Source: Pseudosulfitobacter pseudonitzschiae
GTDB lineage: Bacteria > Pseudomonadota > Alphaproteobacteria > Rhodobacterales > Rhodobacteraceae
Length of the DNA stretch: 64,000 nucleotides
Direction of reading: 5' to 3'
Assembly (NCBI RefSeq): GCF_900129395.1
Contig: NZ_FQVP01000005.1
Coordinates: 186,001 to 250,000 of the forward strand
The notes under the pieces are model-generated. The model searched no databases, had not been told where the DNA came from, and saw nothing but the letters and a program-made list of their open reading frames with translations. Within the stretch, counting starts at the first letter, position 1, and each line of letters begins with the position of its first letter. The position numbers were made by a program, and so were the translations under genes. Positions 33,828 to 42,475 of the stretch are shown piece by piece.

Positions 33828-35616
33828 GGACGCCAAAGTAAATCGCGCGGTCCGAGGTGCCGTAACCGAACGAGGTCTGGTATTCCTCGTTGGTCAGGTT
33901 CTCCAGCCGCACATAGCCTTGGGTGGTCTCGCTGAAATCATAGGACATTGATGCGTTGACCACGGTGTAGTCTGGCATTGCAGTGCCACCATCGTCGGCG
34001 CGTCCCGCGACATGGTTCAGCACCAGCTGACCTGACAGCTTGTCGGTCAGGTCGGCTTCTACCCCAAGGACAAAGTCATGTTTAGGCACGCGGATCAGCT
34101 GGTTGCCTGTTGCATCCTTGGCATCAGTGTAAGTGTACGATCCGAACAGATCGGTGGTCGCGCCCAACGCCACGCGGCCCGACAATTCGAGACCTTCGGT
34201 GGTCGAGGTGCCCGGCACCTGATTATAACCGCCACCCGAGAATTCGATCAGATTGTCGATCTCGGTGTAAAAGACGGTGGCCTTGACCAGTGCATCGTTG
34301 GCAAAGCGGTGTTCAACGCCAATCTCGGCGCTGCGGCTTTCTTCTTGCTCAAGTGTGGGGTTGCCATAAACGGGGTGGAACAGTTCATACAGCGACGGCG
34401 CACGGAAACCGGTGCCGATGGAGGCGCGCAAAGTGGTATCCCCTGTGATCCGCCAGTTTGCGGCCAGACGGCCCGTGGTGAACCCGCCAAAGGTAGAGTG
34501 GTCGTCGTGACGCAGCGCAAAGCTCAGATCGACATTCTCGGAGGCTGCGTACTGCGCCTCGCCGAAGATAGAGGTGGTTCGATAGGTGCCATTGATGGTA
34601 TCGACTGCGAACTCTTCCTCTGTGTAGCTGGCGCCAAAGGCCAGATCCACCGCGCCCACTTGTGTCACACCCTTATAACCAACTTCGGTGCGTTCACCAG
34701 TAAAGTAGCGGTTGAAGCCAACGGGATACTCGCGCTCGGTCTTTGAATAGGCCAGCGAAAGGGTGTGGTCGACTGTACCGCCCTCGATTTCGGCAAAGAC
34801 CCGTGCGCCCAGACGCGTGGCCAGTTCCACTGCGGTCAGATTATCGACACGAAAGCCGTCCTGATCGGTTTCGCTGTCCAGATAGTTCAGCGCAAAGCCC
34901 AACTTGACCGTCTCGGTCGCGTGATAAGCCCCCGTCAGGAACAGCGTTATACCGGTGTAGCCGTCGGCCTCGGGGTTGCCTGCGTCTTCCTCGGCGGCGG
35001 AAAACCCGTTGGTGTCCACATGCGCAAGGGTAAAGGCCAGTTCGCCCTGTTCCGACTTGGTGGTGACACCAAAGGTTGCGGCATATGTGTCGTAGCTGCC
35101 CGCTTCGACGCTGTAGCGGTAATGTGTGCCCATCTCGGTCGCGCGCAGGGTGCTGATGTTGATCACACCGCCAATGGCTTCAGATCCATAAATCGCCGAT
35201 TGCGATCCTTTCAGCACTTCGATGCTGCCGATGCCTGCAGTGGTCAATGCACCAAAGCTGTATTGAGTCTGCGTGCTGGCCGGATCGGTCATGTCGATAC
35301 CGTCGATGTAAACCGGCACGTACTTTCCCGACAGGCCGCGAATGCGCAGAACCGACGACGTGCCCAAGCCGCCATTGCCTGACAGCGAAATGCCTGGCAA
35401 CGTGTCCAATGTGTCCGACACACGGATGCTGGTGCTGTTTTCGATGGCCTCTTGGCCGACAACCTCGACCACAGTGCCGGTGCGTTTGGTCTCAACAGGT
35501 GTCTGGCTGGCCGATACGGTGATGGTGCCCAGGTCAAAGGCATCGTCCTGCGCCAAGGCCACGCGGGGCAGGGTGGCCAGTGCCACTACAGATGCCGAAG
35601 CAAGTAGATGTTTCAT
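33814..35616 (-). CDS. btuB: TonB-dependent outer-membrane cobalamin receptor BtuB
   Basis: 600-residue outer-membrane receptor with a signal peptide of about 22 residues (ending ALAQ). The plug domain includes LDTLPGISLSGNGGLGTSSVLRIRGL and VLKGSQSAIYGSEAIGGVINI. The beta-barrel ends in a C-terminal Phe (FGVRASF). A short TonB-box-like region is DLGTITVSA near the mature N-terminus. It is the first gene after the cobalamin riboswitch, which fixes the ligand as a corrinoid. Ends inside btuF. Confidence 0.95.
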   Translation of the reverse strand: MKHLLASASVVALATLPRVALAQDDAFDLGTITVSASQTPVETKRTGTVVEVVGQEAIENSTSIRVSDTLDTLPGISLSGNGGLGTSSVLRIRGLSGKYVPVYIDGIDMTDPASTQTQYSFGALTTAGIGSIEVLKGSQSAIYGSEAIGGVINISTLRATEMGTHYRYSVEAGSYDTYAATFGVTTKSEQGELAFTLAHVDTNGFSAAEEDAGNPEADGYTGITLFLTGAYHATETVKLGFALNYLDSETDQDGFRVDNLTAVELATRLGARVFAEIEGGTVDHTLSLAYSKTEREYPVGFNRYFTGERTEVGYKGVTQVGAVDLAFGASYTEEEFAVDTINGTYRTTSIFGEAQYAASENVDLSFALRHDDHSTFGGFTTGRLAANWRITGDTTLRASIGTGFRAPSLYELFHPVYGNPTLEQEESRSAEIGVEHRFANDALVKATVFYTEIDNLIEFSGGGYNQVPGTSTTEGLELSGRVALGATTDLFGSYTYTDAKDATGNQLIRVPKHDFVLGVEADLTDKLSGQLVLNHVAGRADDGGTAMPDYTVVNASMSYDFSETTQGYVRLENLTNEEYQTSFGYGTSDRAIYFGVRASF

Positions 35617-35767
35617 AAAATTGTCCCCTTACGGACGGGTCGGTCGGGTCCGGCCCTTTGGTCGTCGATTTGGGAAAGACAAAGTCGCCTTCCGCCGGTG
35701 AAACGCCACCAAAGCGGTCAGGCCGCCGACACATACGCACCCCGCGCCTGTATCCGGGTGATCCCTT

Positions 35768-35915
35768 TGGCAGGTCTCCTGACTTGCGGGTCATTGCGGG
35801 GCCGTGCCTTCCCGGGGTTGCTCCCCAGTGGCTTGTGACGGCTGCGCTCTCCGCTTACAGTTGCGGGGGCAGTCGCGGATTTGGGGGTATTGCCCCGAAC
35901 CGCGTTCCCTTTAAC
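35768..35915 (-). ncRNA. Cobalamin (adenosylcobalamin) riboswitch
   Basis: On the minus strand the aptamer runs from AAAGGGAACGCGG (35912) through CTGCCCCCGCAACTGTAAGC, the B12 box CAAGCCACTGGG, and GACCCGCAAGTCAGGAGACC near 35770. These are the conserved cobalamin-riboswitch blocks in the right order. About 150 bases of expression platform lie between the aptamer and the btuB ATG at 35616. Expected effect: B12 switches off btuB and the overlapping genes down to tonB. Confidence 0.95.
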
Positions 35916-36100
35916 GACGAGTCACCCCGCCGAACCAAAGTATGCGTGGCTTAGCCTGCGGATCGTTGCCGATCAAGTCGCGAATGCGACGCAGCACGCG
36001 GGGCCTGCGTCAAATGGCGCCAAAGGTGACTTGCAGGCGGAAGGGCAGGACGGTATCGGTTGGGTCTTGCCAGACCAGCCCTGACCGAAGGACGCGCCTC

Positions 36101-36364
36101 ATGACCGACACCGCCACGAACCTTGAAAGCTACCGCGTGACCGCCGACGAACTGCGCCAGTTCATCGAGCGGATCGAGCGTCTGGATGCCGAGAAGAAAG
36201 ACCTTGCCGAGCAGCAAAAAGAGGTGATGGCCGAGGCCAAGGGGCGCGGCTACGATACCAAGGTGATCCGCAAGGTCATCGCCCTGCGCAAGCGCGAGCC
36301 TGACGATATCGCCGAAGAAGAGGCGGTTCTGGAAATGTACAAAGAAGCGCTGGGCATGTCCTGA
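36101..36364 (+). CDS. gapR: GapR-family (DUF2312) nucleoid-associated protein
   Basis: 87-residue helical DNA-binding protein. The DUF2312 core is clear: LRQFIERIERLDAEKKDLAEQQKEVMAEAKGRGYDTKVIRKVIALRKREPDDIAEEEAVLEMYKEALG. Caulobacter GapR is a coiled-coil tetramer that binds overtwisted AT-rich DNA and assists topoisomerases during replication. Start ATG at 36101 with GAAGGACG upstream. Single gene, divergent from the B12 operon. Confidence 0.93.
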   Translation: MTDTATNLESYRVTADELRQFIERIERLDAEKKDLAEQQKEVMAEAKGRGYDTKVIRKVIALRKREPDDIAEEEAVLEMYKEALGMS

Positions 36365-36516
36365 CGCAAACTGCCGGGCGCGCGATTGCGTGCTTGGCAT
36401 CTGCCGCACCCTGTCCATACCGGGACGGTGCACCCCTTTTCATGAACGCTTGCCGCCTTTGACCGGGCGGCGTAGCCTCATGGGTGTGGTCAATTGTCGG
36501 CCACGTGGGGATTTTC

Positions 36517-36837
36517 ATGCAACTGACCACCCGTTTTGCCGCATTGCTTTTCGTCCTGTCCGGGGTGTCATCACCGGCCCTGGCCTCCGAGGCTTGTGAG
36601 GTTGTCGCAACCGTTGCGGGCGCGGCAAGCGTGCCACTTCATGCTGAACCTGACGAGAGTTCGGATCTTCTTTACCTTGTGCCGGTGGGAGATATTGTTC
36701 TTTATCCCCAGCAGGATATGGCTCCGGCGCAGTCAGAAAGCTGGCTGTGGGTGCGCCACGACCGCACACAACGCGACATCTGGCAAAGCGGCATCGCGGG
36801 CTGGTTGCGGGTTGAGAATGTGACGGATTGCGGCTGA
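36517..36837 (+). CDS. Periplasmic SH3-like domain protein (hypothetical)
   Basis: 106 residues with a signal peptide of about 20 residues (ending ALAS). The mature part has a bacterial SH3-like pattern: SVPLHAEPDESSDLLYLVPVGDIVLYPQ then SWLWVRH and GIAGWLRVENVTDC. Two cysteines (near each end of the mature domain) could form a disulfide. No named family. Start at 36517 places the signal peptide correctly; an in-frame start at 36484 is longer. Convergent with the next gene, 12 bases apart. Confidence 0.7.
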   Translation: MQLTTRFAALLFVLSGVSSPALASEACEVVATVAGAASVPLHAEPDESSDLLYLVPVGDIVLYPQQDMAPAQSESWLWVRHDRTQRDIWQSGIAGWLRVENVTDCG

Positions 36838-36849
36838 GCGCGGCTGTGC

Positions 36850-37368
36850 TTAACCTTGGCCGTTCTCAAGAAACTGAAATGCTTCAAGAATGGTGTCCGC
36901 CAACCCGTCAAAGAAACGCGGCGTCATGACATCAATCAAACCCGAGGGCGCGCCCTCGGCCCTGGCCGGGCCTTCCGCGGCCTGTAACACGGCAAACATC
37001 GGTGTCTTGGCGCTCAGCAACTCACGATGGCTCGCGCCTGTGCCATGCTTCAAGACATTGATCGCCAGGTAGTATTGGTGAAGCCTGTGGGCAAGGTCAT
37101 CATGTCCGGCGGCCGACAACCGGGCCTCGACTTTGCGTGACAGCGGGCCGCGTTTGAAATGGCGCTGCATGCGTGCCTCGAACACGGTAAAGATATCGAC
37201 GGCCGCCAATTCGATTGCGACAGTTTCAGAATTCACGTCTTCGATTTGCGCGTTCGACAGAGGCTGACCCTGCGCATGTTCCAGGATTGCCGAAATCCGG
37301 TCTTGAGACGCGTTCGCAGCGGTCTGTGCGGCGTAAACCAGTTCCGGCAGGGTCTGTGAGGTTGTCAT
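36850..37368 (-). CDS. Conserved-looking hypothetical protein, mostly helical
   Basis: 172 residues, no signal peptide or membrane helix. It is predicted largely alpha-helical: TLPELVYAAQTAANASQDRISAILEHA, VAIELAAVDIFTVFEARMQRHF and HRLHQYYLAINVLKHGTGASHRELL. The last stretch (NVLKHGTGASHREL) recalls HEPN-like or Abi-associated helical proteins but this is not firm. Start ATG at 37366-37368 with AAGGA upstream. Not recognised; function unknown. Confidence 0.65.
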   Translation of the reverse strand: MTTSQTLPELVYAAQTAANASQDRISAILEHAQGQPLSNAQIEDVNSETVAIELAAVDIFTVFEARMQRHFKRGPLSRKVEARLSAAGHDDLAHRLHQYYLAINVLKHGTGASHRELLSAKTPMFAVLQAAEGPARAEGAPSGLIDVMTPRFFDGLADTILEAFQFLENGQG

Positions 37369-37626
37369 GGAGCGTCCTTGATAAGATTTGCTCTCCCAAT
37401 AAGCTAAAATGTCGCCGAGGGTAGGTCCAAATGTACGCGCCGGTCCCGCAGGCTTCGTGACCTTGGCAAGAGATGAGAGACTTGGTGATTCTCCTGCAAG
37501 GTTGGGGTGTGAGCAGGTCGGGCGGCACAGTTCGAACACTGGCCATATTTAGCCAGGCTTCCGATGACACGCGCACCTATCACAGAACGCGGGCTGAGCG
37601 CCAAATCACTAAAATTTAAGGAAAAA
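37369..37626. other. Gap upstream of the hypothetical gene, no gene seen
   Basis: The 482 bases between 37369 and 37850 hold only the tRNA. In 37369-37626 I see no credible coding frame, terminator or known operator. Some AT-rich sequence before 37626 (CTAAAATTTAAGG) follows the tRNA on the minus strand and may take part in its termination. Confidence 0.4.
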
Positions 37627-37702
37627 TGGTGCCCCCACACGGACTCGAACCGCGGACCTACTGATTACAAATCAGTTGCTCTACCAGCTGAGCTATAGGG
37701 GC
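37627..37702 (-). tRNA. tRNA-Thr(TGT)
   Basis: The minus strand reads GCCCCTATAGCTCAGCTGGT with 7-bp acceptor GCCCCTA/TGGGGGC, D-loop AGCTCAGCTGGTAGAGCA, anticodon arm ACTGA-TTTGTAA-TCAGT (anticodon TGT), T-arm CGCGG-TTCGAGT-CCGTG, discriminator A, and an encoded CCA (37627-37629). 76 bases including CCA. Confidence 0.97.
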
Positions 37703-37850
37703 ACTCGGGCGCTCGTTTACTGCGCTGTTACACGGCGTGCAAGATGAAAATGCACTTGGGCATGCAGATAATGTTTGGTGGTTTTCCCGACCGTCAGAAA
37801 CGCTATAACAATCCGACAGGCGCAGCGTCAGAGGATCAGGCACACACATT

Positions 37851-38726
37851 ATGCAGATTGTTCTTCATACAGGCGCACATTTCACGGAAGAAGAGCGGCT
37901 GGTCAAATGCCTGCTGCGCAACAAGGAAGATTTTGCCGCCAAAGGTGTGGCCGTGCCAGGCCCGTCGCGATACCGCAAGTTGATGCGTGATACCTTTGCC
38001 GCGATGCAGAATGCGGCACCTGCCGAGGGCGCGCGGGATGTGCTTCTGGATGCGATTCTGGACGATGAGGATGCAGACCGGGTGATTCTGAGCCATGCCC
38101 ATGTGTTCGGGGCACCTCGTGCTTCGGTGCGCAGCGGATTGCTTTATCCCAACGCCGCCGAGCGGATGCAGCAGCTGAGCCAGCTTTTCCCGCATGACCA
38201 GATCGAGATGTTCACGGCTCTGCGCAATCCGGCAGCTTTTCTGCCAGCGGTTTTCCGTGCGTCGCCGCAAGAGAGCGTGGAGGAGTTTCTGGGCGGGGTT
38301 GATCCGGCAGACGTGCGCTGGTCGGACATGCTGGCCGAGGTGCGTGCCGCTGCGCCACGTGTCAATATCACGGTCTGGTGCAACGAGGACACGCCGCTGA
38401 TCTGGGCCGAGATCATCCGCGAATTGGCGGGGCTGGAGCATAACGAAAAGATCATCGGCGGTTTTGACGTTCTGGGGGACATCATGTCACCCGAGGGGAT
38501 GCAGCGGTTCCGGGGTTATCTCAAGACCCATCCGGCGATGACAGAGATGCAGAAACGTCGGGTGATCGCGGCGTTCCTGGACAAGTATGCGCTGGAGGAC
38601 GAGATCGAGGAAGAGCTGGACATGCCCGGCTGGACCGACGATCTGGTAGACGAGCTGACCGAGGTCTATGACGACGACATGCTGCGCATTCAGAAGATGC
38701 CGGGTGTGACGCTGATCGCGCCTTAG
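37851..38726 (+). CDS. Sulfotransferase-like protein of unknown function
   Basis: 291 residues, no signal peptide. N-terminal MQIVLHTGAHFTEEERLVKCLLRN looks like the phosphosulfate-binding start of P-loop sulfotransferase-fold proteins (LHTGxxKTGTT-like, but without the Lys). FTALRNPAAFLPAVF resembles the 3'-phosphate motif RxPxxxxxS without its Ser. The C-terminal 100 residues are acidic and helical. The weak motifs suggest a sulfotransferase fold that may not be catalytic. It lies immediately after tRNA-Thr in the opposite direction. Not recognised by name. Confidence 0.65.
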   Translation: MQIVLHTGAHFTEEERLVKCLLRNKEDFAAKGVAVPGPSRYRKLMRDTFAAMQNAAPAEGARDVLLDAILDDEDADRVILSHAHVFGAPRASVRSGLLYPNAAERMQQLSQLFPHDQIEMFTALRNPAAFLPAVFRASPQESVEEFLGGVDPADVRWSDMLAEVRAAAPRVNITVWCNEDTPLIWAEIIRELAGLEHNEKIIGGFDVLGDIMSPEGMQRFRGYLKTHPAMTEMQKRRVIAAFLDKYALEDEIEEELDMPGWTDDLVDELTEVYDDDMLRIQKMPGVTLIAP

Positions 38727-39032
38727 TCCGTGATGCCAAACGGCACCGACATTTGCGCCTTTTCACTGATCTAAAGTCGGGATCACCGGGGCAGGGCGTT
38801 GCTGTCGCTCGTGAAAATACATCGAAGCGCCGCTGTGAGCCCTCTGCGCGTGCCATCGCGAAAGCCCGCAAAGTCGTGTATGAGAGTTCTGAACCTCCAG
38901 CCAAGGTGCCGTCCTTGTATGTCGACTGTGCAAAGGGCAGGTGCGTTCATTGACGATGATCTCAAGTCTGCCTAACGTCCAGATAAAGGGCACAGCAAGG
39001 GCGGTCCTTCCCAAGATTCGAGGCGCGTTTTG
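38727..39032. other. Gap of 306 bases without a supported gene
   Basis: Several short open frames cross this gap on the minus strand, but they also run antisense through the next gene and lack start signals and known motifs. No terminator or operator was recognised. A ribosome site for the next gene (GAGG) is near 39020. Confidence 0.4.
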
Positions 39033-39590
39033 ATGTACATCAGTTGCGATTGTGGGGCCTTCAAGGCAGAGCTTACGCATTTCCCCGCGCATACGCCTGG
39101 CCGCTTGATGTGTTACTGTTCGGATTGTCAGCTCTATCTGAAAAAGCTCGGACGCGCGGAACTGCTCGACGCATTCGGTGGCACCGAAATCATCCCGGTC
39201 TACCCAAGCGAAATCCGCGTTACGCAGGGCAAAGAGCACCTTGTCTGCAACCGGCTCAGCCCGGAGGGGCTGTTTCGCTGGTCGACAGGGTGCTGCAATT
39301 CGCCTGTGGGGAACATACAGGCCAAGTTCCCTTGGTTTGGTATCCTGCATAATGCCTATCGTGCTGGCGATGATCCTGAGTGTCTGGAGCGTCTGGGTTC
39401 TGTGCGCAGCCGGATATATGGGCGCGACGCCACCGGCGAACCGCCCTTCGAGATCTCCGGGAAACTTGGGTTGAAGGATGCGCTGAAGGTGATGCCCTTC
39501 CTGATCCGGGGCTTCGTTCGAGGCAAGCAGAAGCCCTCGCCCTTTTTTAAAGAGGGATGGGAGCCGACCGTCCAGCCCCGGCTGCTCTGA
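39033..39590 (+). CDS. DUF6151 (GFA-like cysteine-rich) protein
   Basis: 185 residues. The N-terminus has MYISCDCGAFKAEL, then MCYCSDCQLYLKKLG and WSTGCCNSPVGN, a cysteine pattern like the zinc-binding glutathione-dependent formaldehyde-activating (GFA) fold. The remaining half (GLKDALKVMPFLIRGFVRGKQKPSPFF) is typical of DUF6151. Catalytic role unknown. ATG at 39033; the preceding codon TTG is also in frame. Confidence 0.82.
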   Translation: MYISCDCGAFKAELTHFPAHTPGRLMCYCSDCQLYLKKLGRAELLDAFGGTEIIPVYPSEIRVTQGKEHLVCNRLSPEGLFRWSTGCCNSPVGNIQAKFPWFGILHNAYRAGDDPECLERLGSVRSRIYGRDATGEPPFEISGKLGLKDALKVMPFLIRGFVRGKQKPSPFFKEGWEPTVQPRLL

Positions 39591-39632
39591 GGCGCGACGG
39601 CCTCGTCCTGATCACCCGACACTGCCCTAAAC

Positions 39633-39658
39633 CGGACCCAAGGTCGGGGTCGGGTCCG
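39633..39658 (-). terminator. Weak hairpin downstream of eda
   Basis: CGGACCC (39633-39639) pairs with GGGTCCG (39652-39658); on the minus strand it is followed by GTTTAG. It lies 77 bases past the eda stop. Weak candidate terminator between convergent genes. Confidence 0.3.
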
Positions 39659-39734
39659 AAAGGCTTGGATTGTGGCTTGGCACTGCTGGGCCCTGGTTGT
39701 GGTGTCTCGCACCCCGATCGCAGCCCCCGCGTGG

Positions 39735-40379
39735 TCAGCCCTTCAATTGCGACGCTGCGCGCGCCAGTTCGGTAATTCCGTCCCAGTCCCCGGCCAGAAC
39801 CATATCCTTGGGTGCAACCCAAGATCCGCCTGCACAGACCACATTTGTCAGGCTCAGGTAGTCGGCAGCGTTGGCAGGGCTGACACCGCCCGTCGGGCAG
39901 AACATCACTTGCGGGATGGGCGCGCCGATGGCCTTGATCGCGGCCGCCCCGCCCGAGGCTTCGGCGGGAAAGAACTTGAGCATCGTATAGCCGCGCTCCA
40001 GCAGGCGCATCGCCTCCGAGGCGGTTGCCGCTCCGGGCAGCAGCGGCAGGTCAGCCTCTTCGCAGGCGTCCAGCAAACGGTCGGTGGCACCCGGTGATAC
40101 GCCGAATTGCGCGCCTGCATCCTTGGCGGCTTTCACATCTGCGGGGGTCAGCAAGGTGCCCGCACCTACGACGCCGCCAGCGACGCCTGCCATCTCACGG
40201 ATCACCTCAAGCGCCGCAGGGGTGCGCAGTGTAACCTCGAGCGCGGGCAAGCCGCCCGCCACAAGGGCGCGGGCCAGCGGTGCGGCGTGGGTGGCGTCAT
40301 CGACCACCAGAACCGGGATGATCGGGGCCATCTGTGCAATGCGCAGGGCGGCGGCGCTGGCGTCTTGGGGGGTCATCAT
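39735..40379 (-). CDS. eda: KDPG/KHG aldolase Eda
   Basis: 214-residue class I aldolase that cleaves 2-keto-3-deoxy-6-phosphogluconate to pyruvate and glyceraldehyde 3-phosphate, the last step of the Entner-Doudoroff pathway. Visible: IIPVLVVDD, ALEVTLRTPAALEVI (catalytic Glu), VGAGTLLTP, GAQFGVSPG, LKFFPAEASGG (Schiff-base Lys in the KFFPAE motif) and FCPTGGVSP. Follows edd by 17 bases and shares its promoter. A second ATG is the next codon. Confidence 0.96.
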   Translation of the reverse strand: MMTPQDASAAALRIAQMAPIIPVLVVDDATHAAPLARALVAGGLPALEVTLRTPAALEVIREMAGVAGGVVGAGTLLTPADVKAAKDAGAQFGVSPGATDRLLDACEEADLPLLPGAATASEAMRLLERGYTMLKFFPAEASGGAAAIKAIGAPIPQVMFCPTGGVSPANAADYLSLTNVVCAGGSWVAPKDMVLAGDWDGITELARAASQLKG

Positions 40380-40396
40380 GTCTCTCCTGTTAAGCC

Positions 40397-42202
40397 TTAA
40401 ACGACCACGGCAGCGCCGGTGTCGGCCCCGCCCACGTTGGCACGGAACATGGCAAACAACTCGCGGCCCACGCCGTTTGTGTTGCCACTGAGGTCTGCCG
40501 TTGCGGGGGCGCGGTCTTCGATTCCTTCCGCCAGAACCTGCAACGTGCCTGCCTTGGCGTCCAGTCGGATCATGTCCCCGTCGCGCACTTTGGCGATCAG
40601 CCCGCCGTCCAAGGCCTCGGGGCTGACGTGGATTGCGGCGGGGGTCTTGCCCGACGCGCCGGACATGCGCCCATCGGTGACCAACGCCACCTTTTGCCCG
40701 CGTCCCTGCATCACCGCCATCAGCGGGTTCAGCGCGTGCAGTTCCGGCATACCGTTGGCCTTTGGACCCTGGAACCGGACCACGATCACGCAGTCGTCTG
40801 TCAATGTGCCTGCCTTGAACGCGGCTTTGACCTCTTCCTGGTCGTGGAACACGCGGGCAGGGGCCTCGACCAACTGGTGTTCATCTGCCACGGCGGAAAT
40901 CTTGATCACGCCACGGCCCAGATTGCCGTTGAGTTGCTTCAGCCCGCCTTGCGGTGCGAACGGGTCGCTGGCGGGGCGCAGGATACGGTCGTTCTGGCTT
41001 TGGCGCGGGGCATCCTGCCAGCGTACCTCTCCGTCGATCAGCTTTGGCTCCTGTGTGTAGTCCTGAAGCCCGTTGCCCATCACTGTCACAGTGTCAGGGT
41101 GCAGCAGGCCTGCGTCCAGCAACTCGCCGATCATATAGGTCAGCCCGCCCGCCGCGTGGAAATGGTTCACATCGGCCAGCCCGTTGGGATAGACCCGTGC
41201 CATCAGCGGTGTCGCGTCGGAAATATCCGCCAGGTCCTGCAGATCAAGCTGCACGCCCGCCGCGCGGGCCATGGCGATGATATGGATCACCAGATTGGTG
41301 GACCCGCCCGTGGCCATCAACCCGACCAGACCGTTCACGAATGTCCGCTCGTCCAGAATATCGCAGACGGGGCGATAGTCGTTGCCCAGATTGGTGATCT
41401 CCAGCGCCCGCTTTGCCCCCGCATGGGTCAGCGCGTCGCGCAGGTCGGTGTCGGGGTTCACAAAGGACGCGCCAGGCAGGTGCAAGCCCATGAATTCCAT
41501 CAGCATCTGGTTCGAGTTGGCGGTGCCATAGAAGGTGCAGGTGCCCGGTCCGTGATACGAGGCCATTTCGGCCTCCATCAACTTGTCGCGCCCAACCTGA
41601 CCCGAAGCGTGCAACTGGCGCACCTTGGATTTCTCCTCGTTCGGCAAGCCCGAGGGCATCGGCCCCGCAGGCAGGAAGATCGACGGGATATAGCCGAATG
41701 TCGCCGCCGCGATGATCAGCCCCGGCACGATCTTGTCACAGACGCCCAAGTAGACCGCGCTGTCAAAGGTGTTGTGCGACAGCGCCACGCCCGCGGCCAA
41801 GGCGATCACATCGCGCGAGAACAGCGACAGCTCCATGCCGGTCTGGCCCTGGGTCACGCCGTCGCACATTGCCGGTACGCCGCCCGCCACCTGCGCCGTG
41901 CCGCCGTTGGCCAGCGCGGTTTGCTTGATCAGGTCGGGGAACCGCTGGAACGGCTGGTGCGCCGACAACATGTCGTTATAGGCGGTGACGATGCCGATGT
42001 TGGGGCTGATACCTTCGACCAGCGAGGCCTTTTCCGCGCCCATCGCGGCAAAGGCGTGGGCCTGGTTGCCGCAGGTCAGATGCGCACGGCGCGGCCCGTC
42101 CTCGGCGGCGCGGCGCATCCGGTCGAGATATTGCGCACGGCTGTCTGCCGAACGTTTGACGATGCGGGCTGTGACGTCCTGAATTTTGGGGGCGAGGGCC
42201 AT
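40397..42202 (-). CDS. edd: 6-Phosphogluconate dehydratase Edd
   Basis: 601-residue iron-sulfur dehydratase that converts 6-phosphogluconate to KDPG. Family stretches: [91 protein letters not shown] and [26 protein letters not shown]; conserved cysteines in MCDG, GVCDK and GTCTFYG fit the cluster ligands. ATG at 42200-42202 with AAGGGAA upstream is preferred to the one six codons earlier. First gene of edd-eda, behind a LacI-type palindrome at 42250-42261. Confidence 0.96.
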   Translation of the reverse strand: MALAPKIQDVTARIVKRSADSRAQYLDRMRRAAEDGPRRAHLTCGNQAHAFAAMGAEKASLVEGISPNIGIVTAYNDMLSAHQPFQRFPDLIKQTALANGGTAQVAGGVPAMCDGVTQGQTGMELSLFSRDVIALAAGVALSHNTFDSAVYLGVCDKIVPGLIIAAATFGYIPSIFLPAGPMPSGLPNEEKSKVRQLHASGQVGRDKLMEAEMASYHGPGTCTFYGTANSNQMLMEFMGLHLPGASFVNPDTDLRDALTHAGAKRALEITNLGNDYRPVCDILDERTFVNGLVGLMATGGSTNLVIHIIAMARAAGVQLDLQDLADISDATPLMARVYPNGLADVNHFHAAGGLTYMIGELLDAGLLHPDTVTVMGNGLQDYTQEPKLIDGEVRWQDAPRQSQNDRILRPASDPFAPQGGLKQLNGNLGRGVIKISAVADEHQLVEAPARVFHDQEEVKAAFKAGTLTDDCVIVVRFQGPKANGMPELHALNPLMAVMQGRGQKVALVTDGRMSGASGKTPAAIHVSPEALDGGLIAKVRDGDMIRLDAKAGTLQVLAEGIEDRAPATADLSGNTNGVGRELFAMFRANVGGADTGAAVVV

Positions 42203-42249
42203 AGCAGGCGTTCCCTTCATGGATATGTGTCATTGGCTGTTTTGGTTTT

Positions 42250-42261
42250 GTTAGCGCTAAC
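42250..42261. promoter_or_regulatory. LacI-family operator upstream of edd-eda
   Basis: GTTAGCGCTAAC is a perfect 12-base palindrome, 48 bases upstream of the edd start. Its central CG and TAGCGCTA core match the general LacI/GalR operator form. The regulator gene is not in the window. Confidence 0.65.
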
Positions 42262-42433
42262 GGGTGTTGATTTCAACCCGTAGTTTGTTCGGTGCAGAGC
42301 GCAGAGCAGGGGGATTGCAGCAGCATAGCACAGGTCTGCAAGTTTCGCGAACCGGTGCCTGAACGTGTAAAAAAGCTGCGACACCTTGCCCGATCTCGCA
42401 CCAGTCGCTTGACGCATGGAGCGATTTCAGTAA

Positions 42434-42450
42434 TTGACTTTTTTAATCAG
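42434..42450 (+). promoter_or_regulatory. Possible iron-responsive box (Iron-Rhodo-box type) upstream of the iron-binding protein gene
   Basis: TTGACTTTTTTAATCAG, an imperfect inverted repeat (TTGACT/AATCAG) 25 bases before the fbpA-type start. It resembles the Iron-Rhodo-box described for iron genes in Rhodobacteraceae, later linked to IscR. The consensus is recalled from memory, so this is a candidate. Confidence 0.4.
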
Positions 42451-42475
42451 AATTTGCCGCAACAGGAGTTTCCAT

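Noticed and set aside
37658-37849. 63-codon minus-strand frame over tRNA-Thr
   Set aside because: It is a translation of the tRNA gene region (IAQLVEQLICNQ), a common artefact.
38763-39350. 195-codon minus-strand frame covering the gap before the DUF6151 gene
   Set aside because: Half of it is antisense to a real gene, with no start signal and no recognised domain.
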